Positions 26,056 through 36,185 of a stretch of DNA of 64,000 nt are shown piece after piece (positions within the stretch are counted from its first letter, which is position 1; every line of letters starts with the position of its first letter). The stretch is from NCBI GenBank assembly GCA_964482235.1, contig CAYZWU010000015.1, positions 1 through 64,000 on the forward strand. The letters are read 5' to 3'. The notes under the pieces were generated by a model, which saw only the letters and a list, made by a program, of their open reading frames with translations, was not told the DNA's origin and made no database searches. Position numbers and translations under genes: made by a program. Origin of the DNA: CAYZWU01 sp964482235 (GTDB taxonomy: Bacteria > Planctomycetota > B15-G4 > CAYZWU01).

Positions 26056-26173
26056 TTTACCGGCCGGGCCCTGCCTCCTGCCGGATGCTGATATGATGAG
26101 TTTTGGCTGGTCGCCCTGAGATTTCACCCCTTTCGTGGGAGAACCAGCTCGATGCCGCGATTTCCGACCCGTG

Positions 26174-26407
26174 CTACCTTCTCGGCTTTCCCTTGCCTCT
26201 CCTGCCCCGGGTGCTCTTCTTCTTCATCGTGGCCATTCGGATGCTTTTGATGCGCTCCCTCTCCCTGCGACGGCGCCTCTCGGAAGGCTTCTCGTAGTAG
26301 GACGAGCGCTTGATACCCTTGGTGACACCCTCGTTGTTGCAGATCTTGCGGAGACGTCTCAACGTCTTTTCCAGGGGTTCATTCTCTCTTACCTGAATCC
26401 GGATCAT
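26174..26407 (-). CDS. rpsU: 30S ribosomal protein S21
   Basis: 77 aa from ATG 26407, with AAAGGAG ten bases upstream; a TTG at 26416 is the alternative. Begins MIRIQVRENEPLEKTLRRLR, then KRSSYYEKPSERRRR and a very basic C-terminal tail. S21 sits near the anti-Shine-Dalgarno on the small subunit. It follows the PTS IIA gene on the same strand with a 48-bp spacer. Confidence 0.93.
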   Translation of the reverse strand: MIRIQVRENEPLEKTLRRLRKICNNEGVTKGIKRSSYYEKPSERRRRRERERIKSIRMATMKKKSTRGRRGKGKPRR

Positions 26408-26455
26408 GCAGATCAATCTCCTTTCTAAAAAAACAGTCTACCGGTTCGGCCGCCT

Positions 26456-26926
26456 TCAGATCGCGGCCTGTTCCTCGTCCCGGATGATGCGCAGCGCATC
26501 GCCGGGGTTCTTCGCCTCGAGAATCCGGTTCCGTGAATCCACGTTGTTCAAGAGCTTGGCAATCTCGGCCAGCGTCTTGATGTGCATTTTCGTTTTGTTC
26601 TTGGGAGTCACAAGCAGGATTACCAGGAATGACGGCTTGGCGTCGATGGAATCGAAATCGATCCCTTTCGTCGAGATGCCGAGGCTGACAACCGTGTCCT
26701 TGACCATGTTGACGCAGCAGTGGGGAATGGCGATACCGTTCTCCATGCCCGTTGACATCGATTTTTCTCTCTCGATCAATCCACCGTGGACTGCGTCACG
26801 GATCGAGGGGCTGATCTGACCGCTCTCGACGAGAAGGTCAGTGAGCTTCTCGATCAAGGTCCACTTGTCCATATTCTCGAGGCCAAGGATAATTGCTTGC
26901 TCGCGAAGAATTTCCGACAGCTTCAT
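26456..26926 (-). CDS. PTS EIIA type-2 (fructose/Ntr) domain protein
   Basis: 156 aa single-domain protein. The phosphorylation site is H69 in TGMENGIAIPHCCV, and the C-terminal helix contains LAEIAKLLNN. No EIIB, EIIC, HPr or EI is nearby, and there is a ribosomal protein gene downstream, so a regulatory PtsN-like role is more likely than sugar uptake. Its phosphodonor is unknown. The 329-bp interval 26927-27255 upstream contains only a plus-strand promoter for gspD as far as I can see. Confidence 0.88.
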   Translation of the reverse strand: MKLSEILREQAIILGLENMDKWTLIEKLTDLLVESGQISPSIRDAVHGGLIEREKSMSTGMENGIAIPHCCVNMVKDTVVSLGISTKGIDFDSIDAKPSFLVILLVTPKNKTKMHIKTLAEIAKLLNNVDSRNRILEAKNPGDALRIIRDEEQAAI

Positions 26927-27169
26927 TGATCTGGTTCCCGCCTTGCTCTCTCAACTTTCTCGCCGCGAGAAAAGGGAAAGATGATAAATCCATATTCCAT
27001 CAAATGCAAGGCTATTTAATCGGGCGCGACAAAAACCTGATAAATTTTCATTCCTGTACGCATTCAGACGAAACAACAGTACTGGAAAGTTTTCAATTCC
27101 AGGAATATAGAGTCCCGATGGCTTGTCCAAGCTAAGGAACAACTCTTCTGAATTATAAGGCGATGGGAG

Positions 27170-27198
27170 TTGACATCAAACGGCTGCGTCTGTATGTT
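27170..27198 (+). promoter_or_regulatory. Promoter of the gsp operon
   Basis: TTGACA (27170-27175), 17-bp spacer, TATGTT (27193-27198), about 50 bp ahead of the gspD start. Consensus -35 and a fair -10. Confidence 0.6.
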
Positions 27199-27255
27199 CA
27201 GCCAAATTAAGGCTGTTGGGAATAACTAGTTACCGCCTTCTGGAGGGTCTCCGGA

Positions 27256-29442
27256 ATGAAAAAGGTCGCCTTGGCGCTTCTAACCGGCTGTGCGATCTCT
27301 GTCCTGGTATCATCGATATCTGCTCAGGAGCACTACGATATCACCATCGAGGGAGATCACTACCTGATCCAGTTCGATGAGACAAAGGGCATCCCCCTGG
27401 TCGAGTTCATCGCCCTCTGCAGGAAAATCACGCAGAAACCGATCAAGTACAACGAAGTGGAGATCCAGGACCAGAAGATCCTCATTCTGGGGATGCAGAA
27501 GATCGACCGGGATCCCAAGAGCTTTTTTGCCTACTTTCAATCAGTCCTCATCAGCTACGACTTCATCTGCGCCTCCTACGGCCCCGTGGACAGTCCCTAT
27601 TTCATCACCGTCCAGAAGCTGACGGCCACGGGACAGAAGGCGACGATGATCCAGGCCCTGGCTCCCGTGGTCCTCAGGGAGAACCTCGGCGAATACAAGG
27701 ACAACCCCGGCATGCTGATCACCACCACGATCCCGCTTCGCTACATCGAGGCGAGGAACATGCTCTCCTCCCTGACCCCGCTGTTCCAGCACGGCGGGCC
27801 GGGGCTCGAGTCGGTTCGCAACGTGGACAATGCAAACTCCCTGATCATCACCGGGTTCGCCACCAAGGTCTGGGGGGTCTCCAAGCTGATCGAGCTGATG
27901 GATGTCGAGCCCTTCGAGCCTGAGTTGGCCTTCCGGAAGCGCGAGCTTCTCTACGCCGTGGCCGACGAGCTCGTGACGGTGCTCACCGATCTGGTCCAGG
28001 CCACCCGGAACGTCCGGCCCGGCACCCCGCCCGCCTCCTCGAGGACGGGAAGCGTGCTGCGCGATCCCGAGCCCAAGATCATCGCCGAGCCGCGGACCAA
28101 CTCCCTGCTCTTCACCGGCTCGCCCAAGGTGGTGGAGCAGATCGCCGGATGGATCGATCAGCTCGACGTGGAGGTCGATCCCAGGGGCGACATCCGCGTG
28201 TACAGGCTGAAGAACACCCTGGCCGTGGAGATGGAGGAGGTCCTTTCCGCCATGATCGAAGGGCAGAACCAGACCGGCACATCCCGCTCCGCCGGAAGCA
28301 CGAGCGCCGTTCAGCCGGGAAGCCTCGATGCTCCGGCCCACGTCGTGGCCGACGAGGCGTCCAACTCCCTGATCATCACGGCATCCAAGACCAAGTGGGC
28401 CCAGCTGCTCGAGGTGATCAAAAGCCTCGACATCCGGCGCCGCCAGGTCTTGATCGAGGCGGCCATGGTCGAGCTGACCCAGCGCCTCGACGAGGCGCTG
28501 GGCGTCGAGCTCGCCGGGCTCGACCTGAAGGTCGACGCCGACGGCAACCTGATCAGCGACAACTACACGAGGCCCTGGGGCTTCTCTAGCTTCGGGCTCT
28601 CCGAGCTCGACTACGGCGACGATGGTATTCCGAACCAGAGGATCCCGATCATCAGCACCGGGTTCACAGGCGGGATCTTCAACGGCGAGGACTTCGCCAT
28701 CCCCTTCATCCTTTCCACTCTCCAGCGCGAGCAGAAGGCCAACATCCTCCAGATGCCGTCGATCCTCACCAACGACAACGAGGAGGCGATGATCAAGGCC
28801 ACGGACGAGCAGCCCAGCTTCTCCACTTCGCAGGGCGAGGTGACGAGCGAGACGTCGTTCAAGGAGTACGAGGAAGCGGGCATCACGCTCCGTATCTCCC
28901 CCTCCATCTCGGCCGGGAACTACCTGAAGCTCTTCGTGGAAGTGAACATGTCGAGCTTCGATGAGACATCGGACCTGAACCCTCCGCCCCGCTCGACGCG
29001 CGAGATGACCACCGAGGTCACCATTCCCGACGGCCATACCATGATCATGGGCGGGGTGATCACGGACAATACAACGGATTCGAGAAACCAGGTGCCCTTC
29101 CTCGGCGACCTCCCGCTGATCGGGTGGCTCTTCAGGAGCACCAGCAAGACGAACCGCCAGGTCAACCTCTACGTCTTCATCACCCCGCACATCATCGGCG
29201 ACGACTTCGCCAACCTGGACGAGATCTCCGCCCGGAAGAAGCAGGAGGTGGACAACCTCACCGGGAAGGTCCTGCTGATCGATCCCGATTTCGAGTACAC
29301 CAACGTTGACGCGCGGGTCATCGACGCTGCGGCGAACTACGTCTTCGAGATCCCGACCTACGCGCCGCCGGAGACCGGGACGGTGGACAGGGGTTACGTG
29401 GAGCCTAATAAAGAAACCGACGATGGATTGGGTGAGCAGTGA
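27256..29442 (+). CDS. gspD: Type II secretion system secretin
   Basis: 728 aa. Signal peptide 1-23 (ending SSISA). N-domain repeats include TTTIPLRYIEARNMLSSLTP, the NANSLIITG segment and a later RVYRLKNTLAVEMEEVL. The C-terminal secretin domain (about 410-660) contains VLIEAAMVELTQ, VTIPDGHTMIMGGVI and VPFLGDLPLIGWLFR. Forms the outer-membrane multimeric channel. First gene of the operon; gspE overlaps by 4 bp. A tail of about 60 residues follows the secretin domain. No pilotin is identifiable nearby. Confidence 0.93.
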   Translation: MKKVALALLTGCAISVLVSSISAQEHYDITIEGDHYLIQFDETKGIPLVEFIALCRKITQKPIKYNEVEIQDQKILILGMQKIDRDPKSFFAYFQSVLISYDFICASYGPVDSPYFITVQKLTATGQKATMIQALAPVVLRENLGEYKDNPGMLITTTIPLRYIEARNMLSSLTPLFQHGGPGLESVRNVDNANSLIITGFATKVWGVSKLIELMDVEPFEPELAFRKRELLYAVADELVTVLTDLVQATRNVRPGTPPASSRTGSVLRDPEPKIIAEPRTNSLLFTGSPKVVEQIAGWIDQLDVEVDPRGDIRVYRLKNTLAVEMEEVLSAMIEGQNQTGTSRSAGSTSAVQPGSLDAPAHVVADEASNSLIITASKTKWAQLLEVIKSLDIRRRQVLIEAAMVELTQRLDEALGVELAGLDLKVDADGNLISDNYTRPWGFSSFGLSELDYGDDGIPNQRIPIISTGFTGGIFNGEDFAIPFILSTLQREQKANILQMPSILTNDNEEAMIKATDEQPSFSTSQGEVTSETSFKEYEEAGITLRISPSISAGNYLKLFVEVNMSSFDETSDLNPPPRSTREMTTEVTIPDGHTMIMGGVITDNTTDSRNQVPFLGDLPLIGWLFRSTSKTNRQVNLYVFITPHIIGDDFANLDEISARKKQEVDNLTGKVLLIDPDFEYTNVDARVIDAAANYVFEIPTYAPPETGTVDRGYVEPNKETDDGLGEQ

Positions 29443-31196
29443 ACGACATAGCCAAATCGCTGGATGGAGCGCAGGCCGGCTTCTTCAGCGACATCATCCG
29501 GCTCCTCCGCGAGGAGGGCAAGCTCTCTGACGAGAAGATCGAGGACTGCCTGAAGACAAGGGACAAGACAGGCACGTCCCTCGACAAGATCCTTCTCTCC
29601 AAGGGATACCTCAGCGAATCCGAGGTGCTCAAGGTCTTCTCGACGCACCTCGGGCTCGAGTACAACGGGGACCTGCGCGACGTCAACGTCCCCATGGCTT
29701 TTCTCGATGCCGTACCCGTGCACTTTGCCAGGAACTACAACCTCGTCGGTCTCGGCGTGGTCGACGGCTCCATGCTGGTGGCTACCTGCGATGCCTTCGA
29801 CATCCGGCCCATGGACGACCTGGCCGCCATGCTGAAGACCCCGGTCGAGCCGGTCATGTCGCCCAGGGCGGAGATCACCTCCCTGATAAACAGGGCCTAC
29901 AAGAACCGGATGGACGCGGTCTCGGAAACGCTCGACGATCTCTCCGACGACGACATCATCAACCTCTCGGCCGAGGCGATCCAGGATGGCGAGGATCTTC
30001 TCGACGTGGCCAACAAGGCCCCGATCATCAAGCTCGTCAACATGGTTCTCTTCCAGGCCCTCAAGATGCGTGCGTCGGACGTTCATATCCAGCCCTACAC
30101 TGACAGGGTGCAGGTTCGGTACAGAGTGGACGGCATCCTCTACGACATGGAATCGGCGCCGAAAAAGGTGCAGGACGCCATCATCTCCCGTATCAAGGTG
30201 ATGGGCAAGATGGACATCGCCGAGAGGCGCCTTCCCCAGGACGGCCGTGCCACGCTCAAGATCGGGCAGGGCGACGTGGACGTGCGTATCTCCTCCATTC
30301 CCTCGTCGAACGGCGAGCGGATCGTCATGAGGCTCCTGGACAAGACCGCCAGGGTATACAAGCTCGAGGAGATCGGCCTGGACCAGGACAACCTCGCCAT
30401 CCTCCGCAAGTACATCAGCTACACTCACGGCATCATCCTGGTGACCGGTCCCACCGGTTCGGGAAAGACCACCACGCTCTACGCCGGCCTGTCCGAGCTG
30501 AACGCCGCGGAAAAGAACATCCTCACCATCGAGGATCCGATCGAGTACAACCTCGACGGGATCAGCCAGGTCCAGGTGAACAACAAGAAGGGGCTCACCT
30601 TCGCCGCGGGACTCAGGTCGTTCCTGCGCCAGGACCCTGACGTGATGATGGTGGGCGAGGTACGTGACGGCGAGACGGCGGAGATCGCCATCCGCGCCGC
30701 ACTCACCGGCCACATGGTGCTCTCCACCCTGCACACGAACGATTCGGCCAGCGCCGTCACTCGTATGCTCGATATCGGTGTCGAGCCGTACCTGGTCTCC
30801 TCATCGCTTCTCATGGTGATCGCTCAGCGCCTCGTCAGGTTGATCTGTCCCAAGTGCAAGACGCAGATCGCGCCGGACACCCCCACGGTGAAGAAGCTGG
30901 CCGAGGCCGGCCTGGAGCCGGAGCAGTTCCCGAACGGCATGGTCTGGTTCGGGGAGGGCTGCGACTACTGCTTCAATTCCGGTTACGTGGATAGGACGGC
31001 CATCTACGAGATGCTCCCCATCGACGACTCCATCAAGGTCCAGATCATGGACCGCCTCGGGGCCAGCTCGATCAAGAAGAACGCCATCGAGCAGGGCGGG
31101 CTGAATACGCTCAGGATGGACGGCATCGCCAAGGTGCTGAAAGGAGCCACGACCATCGACGAGGTCCTCAGGGTAACGCAGCTTGACGTATTGTAA
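29439..31196 (+). CDS. gspE: Type II secretion ATPase
   Basis: 585 aa from GTG 29439 (GTGA overlap with gspD). N-terminal MshEN-type domain, then the secretion ATPase: Walker A GPTGSGKTTTLY, Asp box ILTIEDPIEYNLDGI, Walker B AGLRSFLRQDPDVMMVGEVRD in parts, His box TGHMVLSTLHTND. The tetracysteine zinc motif is CPKC and later CDYC. Powers pseudopilus assembly from the cytoplasmic face. Confidence 0.95.
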   Translation: MNDIAKSLDGAQAGFFSDIIRLLREEGKLSDEKIEDCLKTRDKTGTSLDKILLSKGYLSESEVLKVFSTHLGLEYNGDLRDVNVPMAFLDAVPVHFARNYNLVGLGVVDGSMLVATCDAFDIRPMDDLAAMLKTPVEPVMSPRAEITSLINRAYKNRMDAVSETLDDLSDDDIINLSAEAIQDGEDLLDVANKAPIIKLVNMVLFQALKMRASDVHIQPYTDRVQVRYRVDGILYDMESAPKKVQDAIISRIKVMGKMDIAERRLPQDGRATLKIGQGDVDVRISSIPSSNGERIVMRLLDKTARVYKLEEIGLDQDNLAILRKYISYTHGIILVTGPTGSGKTTTLYAGLSELNAAEKNILTIEDPIEYNLDGISQVQVNNKKGLTFAAGLRSFLRQDPDVMMVGEVRDGETAEIAIRAALTGHMVLSTLHTNDSASAVTRMLDIGVEPYLVSSSLLMVIAQRLVRLICPKCKTQIAPDTPTVKKLAEAGLEPEQFPNGMVWFGEGCDYCFNSGYVDRTAIYEMLPIDDSIKVQIMDRLGASSIKKNAIEQGGLNTLRMDGIAKVLKGATTIDEVLRVTQLDVL

Positions 31197-31205
31197 GGGT
31201 CGATC

Positions 31206-32423
31206 ATGCCCATCTTCGAATACAAGGCCTACACCGAAACCGGAGAGACGCGCACGGGCGTGATCGATGCCGATACCCCGCGCGAGGCGCGGCTCAAGCT
31301 GAAGCGTGAAGAGCTCCACGTGATCGACATCGTGGAGATCGAGGATATCGCGGAAAAGGCCCGGGGCGGCTTCCTGCAGCGCGTCTTCATCAAGAAGCGC
31401 AAGGTGGGTGAACTTGCGATGATCACCCGTCAGCTCGCCACCCTTCTCCAGGCCGGTATCCCGCTGGCCGAGTCGATGCAGGCCCTGATCGAGCAGATCA
31501 ACAACAAGAAGATGGAGTCCGTCTTCCGCGACGTTCGCGAGAAGGTGACGCAGGGGCTCTCCTTCGCCGAGGCCCTCGCCCACCACCCGGCCTACTTCAA
31601 TGACCTCTACGTCAACATGGTCACCGCCGGTGAGGCGGCCGGAAACCTCGACGCAGTCCTTCTGCGCCTCTCACAGTACATGCTGAAACAGAACCGGATC
31701 CGCAACAAGGTCCAGGCGTCGCTCATGTACCCGATGGTGATGGTCGGCGTGGGCGTGATCGTCATCTCCGTCCTCATGACCGTCGTGGTCCCCAAGCTGC
31801 TGGAACTCATCCGGTCGAAGAACGAGATCCTGCCCACCCCCACACGCCTCCTGATCGCGGCCAGCGATTTCCTCACGGCAAACTGGTATCTCCTCCTCCT
31901 TGGATGCCTGGCCGTCTATCTCCTCTACGGCGCCATCCGGCGGACCGAGCAGGGGCGCTTCGCCACGGACAAGATGATGCTGAATATGCCTATCTTCGGC
32001 GATCTGTTCAAGAAGCAGGCGATCAGCCGCTTTTCCGTGACCTTCTCCACGCTGCTCAAGAGCGGCGTTCCCGTTCTCGAGGGGCTGGTCATCGTGAAGG
32101 ACATCGTGGGTAACTCCGTGGTCGCCGGCGTGCTCAACAACGTGCACACCAGGATCCTGGAAGGAACGGACATCTCCACGCCCCTCAAGAAAAGCGAAAT
32201 CTTCCCCCCTGCCGTGGGATACATGATCGCCGTGGGCGAACAGTCCGGCGAGCTCGAGGAGATCCTGGAAACGATAGCGGAAAGCTACGACGAGGAGATC
32301 GACATCGCCACCCAGAAGATGACGGCGCTCCTCGAGCCGATCCTGATCCTCGTCATGGCCACCGTGGTGGCCTTCATCGTGCTTTCCATCATTCTGCCGA
32401 TGCTCCAGCTCAGCCAGGTCTGA
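31206..32423 (+). CDS. gspF: Type II secretion inner-membrane platform protein
   Basis: 405 aa, normal length. Begins with FEYKAYTETGETRTGVID, and has two copies of the T2SSF domain: first copy TRQLATLLQAGIPLAESMQA, second copy SVTFSTLLKSGVPVLEGLVI. Three membrane segments, including a C-terminal one (LILVMATVVAFIVLSIILP). Nine bases after gspE. Confidence 0.95.
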   Translation: MPIFEYKAYTETGETRTGVIDADTPREARLKLKREELHVIDIVEIEDIAEKARGGFLQRVFIKKRKVGELAMITRQLATLLQAGIPLAESMQALIEQINNKKMESVFRDVREKVTQGLSFAEALAHHPAYFNDLYVNMVTAGEAAGNLDAVLLRLSQYMLKQNRIRNKVQASLMYPMVMVGVGVIVISVLMTVVVPKLLELIRSKNEILPTPTRLLIAASDFLTANWYLLLLGCLAVYLLYGAIRRTEQGRFATDKMMLNMPIFGDLFKKQAISRFSVTFSTLLKSGVPVLEGLVIVKDIVGNSVVAGVLNNVHTRILEGTDISTPLKKSEIFPPAVGYMIAVGEQSGELEEILETIAESYDEEIDIATQKMTALLEPILILVMATVVAFIVLSIILPMLQLSQV

Positions 32424-32427
32424 GACG

Positions 32428-35400
32428 ATGAATCCCAACTCCTTCACCTGGCGCTTCCTGAAGAAGCTGCCGATCATCCTCACAGTGCTGGTCACTCCGG
32501 CCACCATGGCCTGGGTAATCTACGTCAATCCCTCGATTCTCGATTTCAAGCAAAGCGGCGCTGAGGAGGAGAGCGACGGCCGCAGCGGGAAGGCGGCGCC
32601 TGTCGTGCGGCGGACGCCGGACACAGGTCATGTGCCTGTACGCCCGGGCGGCGTTCCCGACTCCGACCGGGCGGATGGCGCGCCGGAGAACGATGCCGTT
32701 CCCTTCGTGCCGACCCCTCCCCGCCCCCCGCCCGATTGGGCGGCAGAAGTGGCCGCCTGCAAGGAGAGCATGGATTTCGTCACCCTGGCCAGGCGTGCGG
32801 AGCTGCACGGCGCAACCGAGCTGGCCCGGGAATTCTATCTCGAGGCCCTCTCCCTCGATCCGGACAACCAGGAAGCCCACAGCGGGCTGGGATCGATCCT
32901 CTTCTCACCGGAAAAGGATCTGGACGCCTTCGATCGCTTCGAGGGTCATCAGCTCGAAGGCGAGCTCGCGGTTTATCGGGAGAAGAAGGGAAGGTGGCTT
33001 TCCCCTCCCGATATGGCCGCCCTTCGCAAGGAGTGGGACACGACGCGGGCGAGGCTCGAAAAGGAGCTCGAGCGACGCCGGAACGATCCCCACGAGGACC
33101 AAAGGCGCCGTCACGTGCGGCGGCTCATGCGACACGACTTCTTCGCGCGCCTGATCAACAGCGGCGAGTTCGCCACCGACCGATCGTTTCTTCCCTGCCT
33201 CTTCTTCGTGCAGGAGGGAGACGGCATCGACCTTGAGGAGACCAGCCGTATCAAGGAGGCGGTTGCCGCCGATCTCCGGCACGTTGCGGAAACCTTCGAG
33301 AGTCTCTACGGCGGCAAGCCGGGAGCGCTGCTCAACAACCAGGTCTTCTTCGTCTGGTTGGTTCAGAGCAGCAAGGGCCTTGGCGTCAGTCATGAACGGG
33401 CCGACAGGATGCTCCTGGTCCGCTTTCGCGAGGGCAAGGAAGCCCTTCCCCTGGACGAGACCTTCCGGAGACGCATCGTTCTCGCCTTCGCCCAGATGAT
33501 CGTTCATCAGCTCAGGGAGGAGGTCGAGGGACCTGAGACCGAGATGTGGCTCTCGGCCGGCATTCCCATTCTCCTGTCATGGGGAAAGGGAATGGATGAC
33601 AGGGGACGGCTTCGCCTCAACGGCGCGGGATCGGAGGGCAACGATCTCTTCACCCGGTGGCTGGCCATGAACGACGGCGCCTGGCCCGTTCCCCTGGAGC
33701 GGCTCGTGGCCTATGACTCGATGGAGGAGTTCCGCGAGGCCTGCTCCTCGACGATCCCCTATGAGAACCCGCGGATCGAGAGCTTCAAGGACATGGAGAT
33801 CTTCTACGGAGGCGGCGCGGCCTGCGCCCTCTTCTGCCGCTATCTGGCGGAGGAGGTGGACAGGGATGCCTTTCACGAGCACGCGGCACGATGGCTCGGC
33901 GGGGAAAAGAACAACGGCGGCGCCAGGGGGCTTCTGGCGCCGCGCACCTTCGCAGCGACGGAGCGCGCCGTCAGCGAGGCCTTCATCTCCATCGACGCCG
34001 GTGTCGTCTACAGGGAAGCTCCTGACCGTCACCCCGGAAGCGTTCGAGAGACAGGCAGCGGGACGGCCGCCGCCGCCAGCAACCCGCTCGACTCCAAACA
34101 GAGTCCCTTCCTCGCGCCGGATGAGATCGATGGGCTGGTCCGGCCTGGCATGCCGGCCGGATTGCTGCGTTCGCTGATCATCCGCCTCGTGGAAAAGGGA
34201 TCCTGCTTCGAAGCCTTCAGGTCGCTCTCGGGCCTGCTCGAGTCCGGCGGTGCGGCAGCGACGGGAAGCGGCATCGAGAAGGACCTCGCCCTGCTGGAGC
34301 AGGCGGCCCTCTTCGAGACGGAGATGTGCTCTCGCCTGGCTGCTGCCGGTATCGCCATCCGGCTGGACAGGAAGGAGGTGAAGATCATCGGCTCCGGGGA
34401 GGGAACCTTGACCTGCTCCGCTCCCGGAGTGGAAGAAAAGATCTCCGTCCCATGGTCGAGCCTGGGGCTCGCCCGATTCCTCGGGCTCTGCAAGAACGAG
34501 CTGGGAGCGAAATCGGAAGTGGACCGCCTGGGCTACGCGCTGCTCAATCTGCTCAGGGCAAGCAGGGGCGGACTCAAGAAGGAGCTGGGCTATGTCACGA
34601 CCCTCGCCGACGAGAAGGCGCGGCTCGCCGAGGCGTCGAAGCGGTACACCCAGGCCGTTGCCGGAGTCACGCTGATCGCGATCCTCGCCGGTGAGAGGGA
34701 AGACGAGGATCACGGCGACCTGAAAACCCTTGTCCGCAAGCTCGACGGCACGGGAATCGTCGAGCCCCTGAAGCCGTTCATCGAGAGGGTTCTTCGGGAC
34801 CGGATCCTGAAAGGTCTGCTCGATCCGCAATCGGGATACCTCGCGGCGACCTATGCGGGATTCAGGGGAACGGACAGCGCCACGGGCCTCTCGTCCTTCG
34901 AGTACCGCTTCGCCGATCCGAAGGAGCTCGACGATTTCATCCTCCTCCCCTCGGACACAAGCAATGATTCGGCCGCATTTAGCGACTCGGTCGCTTATAG
35001 CGACTTTCCCGGCAGCGGCACTCCCCTTTCGGGCTCGAAGGCGCCTTCCGTGGCAGATGGAGCCATGATCGGATCCGGTACAGGGGGCGCCATGCTGAGG
35101 CCCCGCTTCGCCGGGACGATCGAGCTCTTCATCAAGTTCCGTCTCCGCTGGTCCAAGATGGATCCCGATGCTCCCTGGGGTATCCTCGCCGGCCTCGGCC
35201 TGGGATCGGAGGGAGGAATCGTTGCGGCCGAAGACCTGCAGACCCTGTCGATCCGCCGTACCCCCACCGGCCTCCCCCTTGCCGAGAGCAGCCTCGATTC
35301 TCCGCCTTCCCTGAAATGGGACAAGCCGTACACGCTCTTCCTGAAAGGTACGAACCGGAAAGCCGTCTTCCGTTTCAACGGTGAGAAGACCGTGACACTG

Positions 35401-35568
35401 CCGGCTCGCGGGACCTGGGACGGATTCGTCTTCTTCTGGGCCAACTCCCCCCTGGTCTACCAGATCGAGCGATTCGAGGTGCGGGCGACCATCGATCCGA
35501 AGTGGCTGGAAGAGCAGCTGGAGCCGATCCTGCAAAAAGAGCTGAAGGCCGCGCTGCCGGAAGAGTGA
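32428..35568 (+). CDS. Large membrane-anchored protein of unknown function in the gsp operon
   Basis: 1046 aa. One membrane helix at about 14-32, a Pro-rich linker to about 105, then a TPR-like pair of helices (ELAREFYLEALSLDPDNQEA). Residues 270-500 resemble the overall pattern of peptidase-MA/DUF1570 proteins (FESLYGG, a long helix AQMIVHQLREE), but there is no HExxH, so activity is doubtful. The C-terminal 150 residues look like a beta-sandwich of LamG type (PYTLFLKGTNRKAVFRFNGE). It starts 4 bp after gspF, inside the secretion operon, so it may take the place of missing assembly components or be a secreted substrate. Both are inference. Confidence 0.75.
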   Translation: MNPNSFTWRFLKKLPIILTVLVTPATMAWVIYVNPSILDFKQSGAEEESDGRSGKAAPVVRRTPDTGHVPVRPGGVPDSDRADGAPENDAVPFVPTPPRPPPDWAAEVAACKESMDFVTLARRAELHGATELAREFYLEALSLDPDNQEAHSGLGSILFSPEKDLDAFDRFEGHQLEGELAVYREKKGRWLSPPDMAALRKEWDTTRARLEKELERRRNDPHEDQRRRHVRRLMRHDFFARLINSGEFATDRSFLPCLFFVQEGDGIDLEETSRIKEAVAADLRHVAETFESLYGGKPGALLNNQVFFVWLVQSSKGLGVSHERADRMLLVRFREGKEALPLDETFRRRIVLAFAQMIVHQLREEVEGPETEMWLSAGIPILLSWGKGMDDRGRLRLNGAGSEGNDLFTRWLAMNDGAWPVPLERLVAYDSMEEFREACSSTIPYENPRIESFKDMEIFYGGGAACALFCRYLAEEVDRDAFHEHAARWLGGEKNNGGARGLLAPRTFAATERAVSEAFISIDAGVVYREAPDRHPGSVRETGSGTAAAASNPLDSKQSPFLAPDEIDGLVRPGMPAGLLRSLIIRLVEKGSCFEAFRSLSGLLESGGAAATGSGIEKDLALLEQAALFETEMCSRLAAAGIAIRLDRKEVKIIGSGEGTLTCSAPGVEEKISVPWSSLGLARFLGLCKNELGAKSEVDRLGYALLNLLRASRGGLKKELGYVTTLADEKARLAEASKRYTQAVAGVTLIAILAGEREDEDHGDLKTLVRKLDGTGIVEPLKPFIERVLRDRILKGLLDPQSGYLAATYAGFRGTDSATGLSSFEYRFADPKELDDFILLPSDTSNDSAAFSDSVAYSDFPGSGTPLSGSKAPSVADGAMIGSGTGGAMLRPRFAGTIELFIKFRLRWSKMDPDAPWGILAGLGLGSEGGIVAAEDLQTLSIRRTPTGLPLAESSLDSPPSLKWDKPYTLFLKGTNRKAVFRFNGEKTVTLPARGTWDGFVFFWANSPLVYQIERFEVRATIDPKWLEEQLEPILQKELKAALPEE

Positions 35569-35636
35569 TGCCCTCGGGCAGTGCGGAACCGCTTGATCCG
35601 TGACCGGTTCTTTTGGGAAGGAGCCCGGCGGGGCTC

Positions 35637-35667
35637 TTGCCCCGAAACGGCCGGAATATGCTATAAT
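35637..35667 (+). promoter_or_regulatory. Internal promoter ahead of gspG
   Basis: Extended -10 TGCTATAAT (TATAAT at 35662-35667) in the 172-bp spacer before gspG; TTGCCC at 35637-35642 is a possible but widely spaced -35. It would allow separate, higher expression of the pseudopilins. Confidence 0.5.
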
Positions 35668-35740
35668 GCCCCATCGTCTAAATGACGAGAATTTACCAGA
35701 TTCGAAAATAGCCGACAGGCGATCGCTCAAGGAGGCATAA

Positions 35741-36178
35741 ATGATGAGACGTCGCAAAAACCGAACGACGCGGGGCTTCACCCTTATCGAGCTCATGGTG
35801 GTCATTGCCATCCTCGGCATCCTGATCACCGTGGTCGCCAAGGAAGTAATGCCCTATCTCTCGAAATCGAAACAGGTTGCGTGCAGAGCCAAGATCGAGA
35901 CCTTGAAGGCCGCCATCAACACCTATCGGATGAACCACAACGAGATCCCCGAATCGCTCGAGATCCTGATCGAGGAGGACGAGGAGCTTGCCGGCGGCAA
36001 GTACGTCAAAAGCGAGGACGATCTGATCGATCCCTGGGGCATGCCCTTCACCTACCAGAAAGAAAGCCGGAGCAAGTATGTGATCATCTCCTATGGCAAC
36101 GACGGTCTGGAAGGCGGGACGGGCGAGGACACTGACATCAGGTCCGACGACACGAAATCGGACAAGCAGAACTTCTAA
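35741..36178 (+). CDS. gspG: Major pseudopilin
   Basis: 145 aa. Type IV prepilin leader with cleavage before Phe in RGFTLIELMVVIAILGILIT (Glu at +5), GspG-like C-terminus with DPWGMPFTYQ and ISYGNDG. Polymerises into the periplasmic pseudopilus. AAGGAGG lies just upstream of ATG 35741. Followed by gspH after 7 bp. Confidence 0.95.
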   Translation: MMRRRKNRTTRGFTLIELMVVIAILGILITVVAKEVMPYLSKSKQVACRAKIETLKAAINTYRMNHNEIPESLEILIEEDEELAGGKYVKSEDDLIDPWGMPFTYQKESRSKYVIISYGNDGLEGGTGEDTDIRSDDTKSDKQNF

Positions 36179-36185
36179 CCGATCA

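Noticed and set aside
33480..33560. Zinc peptidase active site in the 1046-aa protein
   Set aside because: The helix that would carry HExxH reads MIVHQLREE, which lacks the motif.
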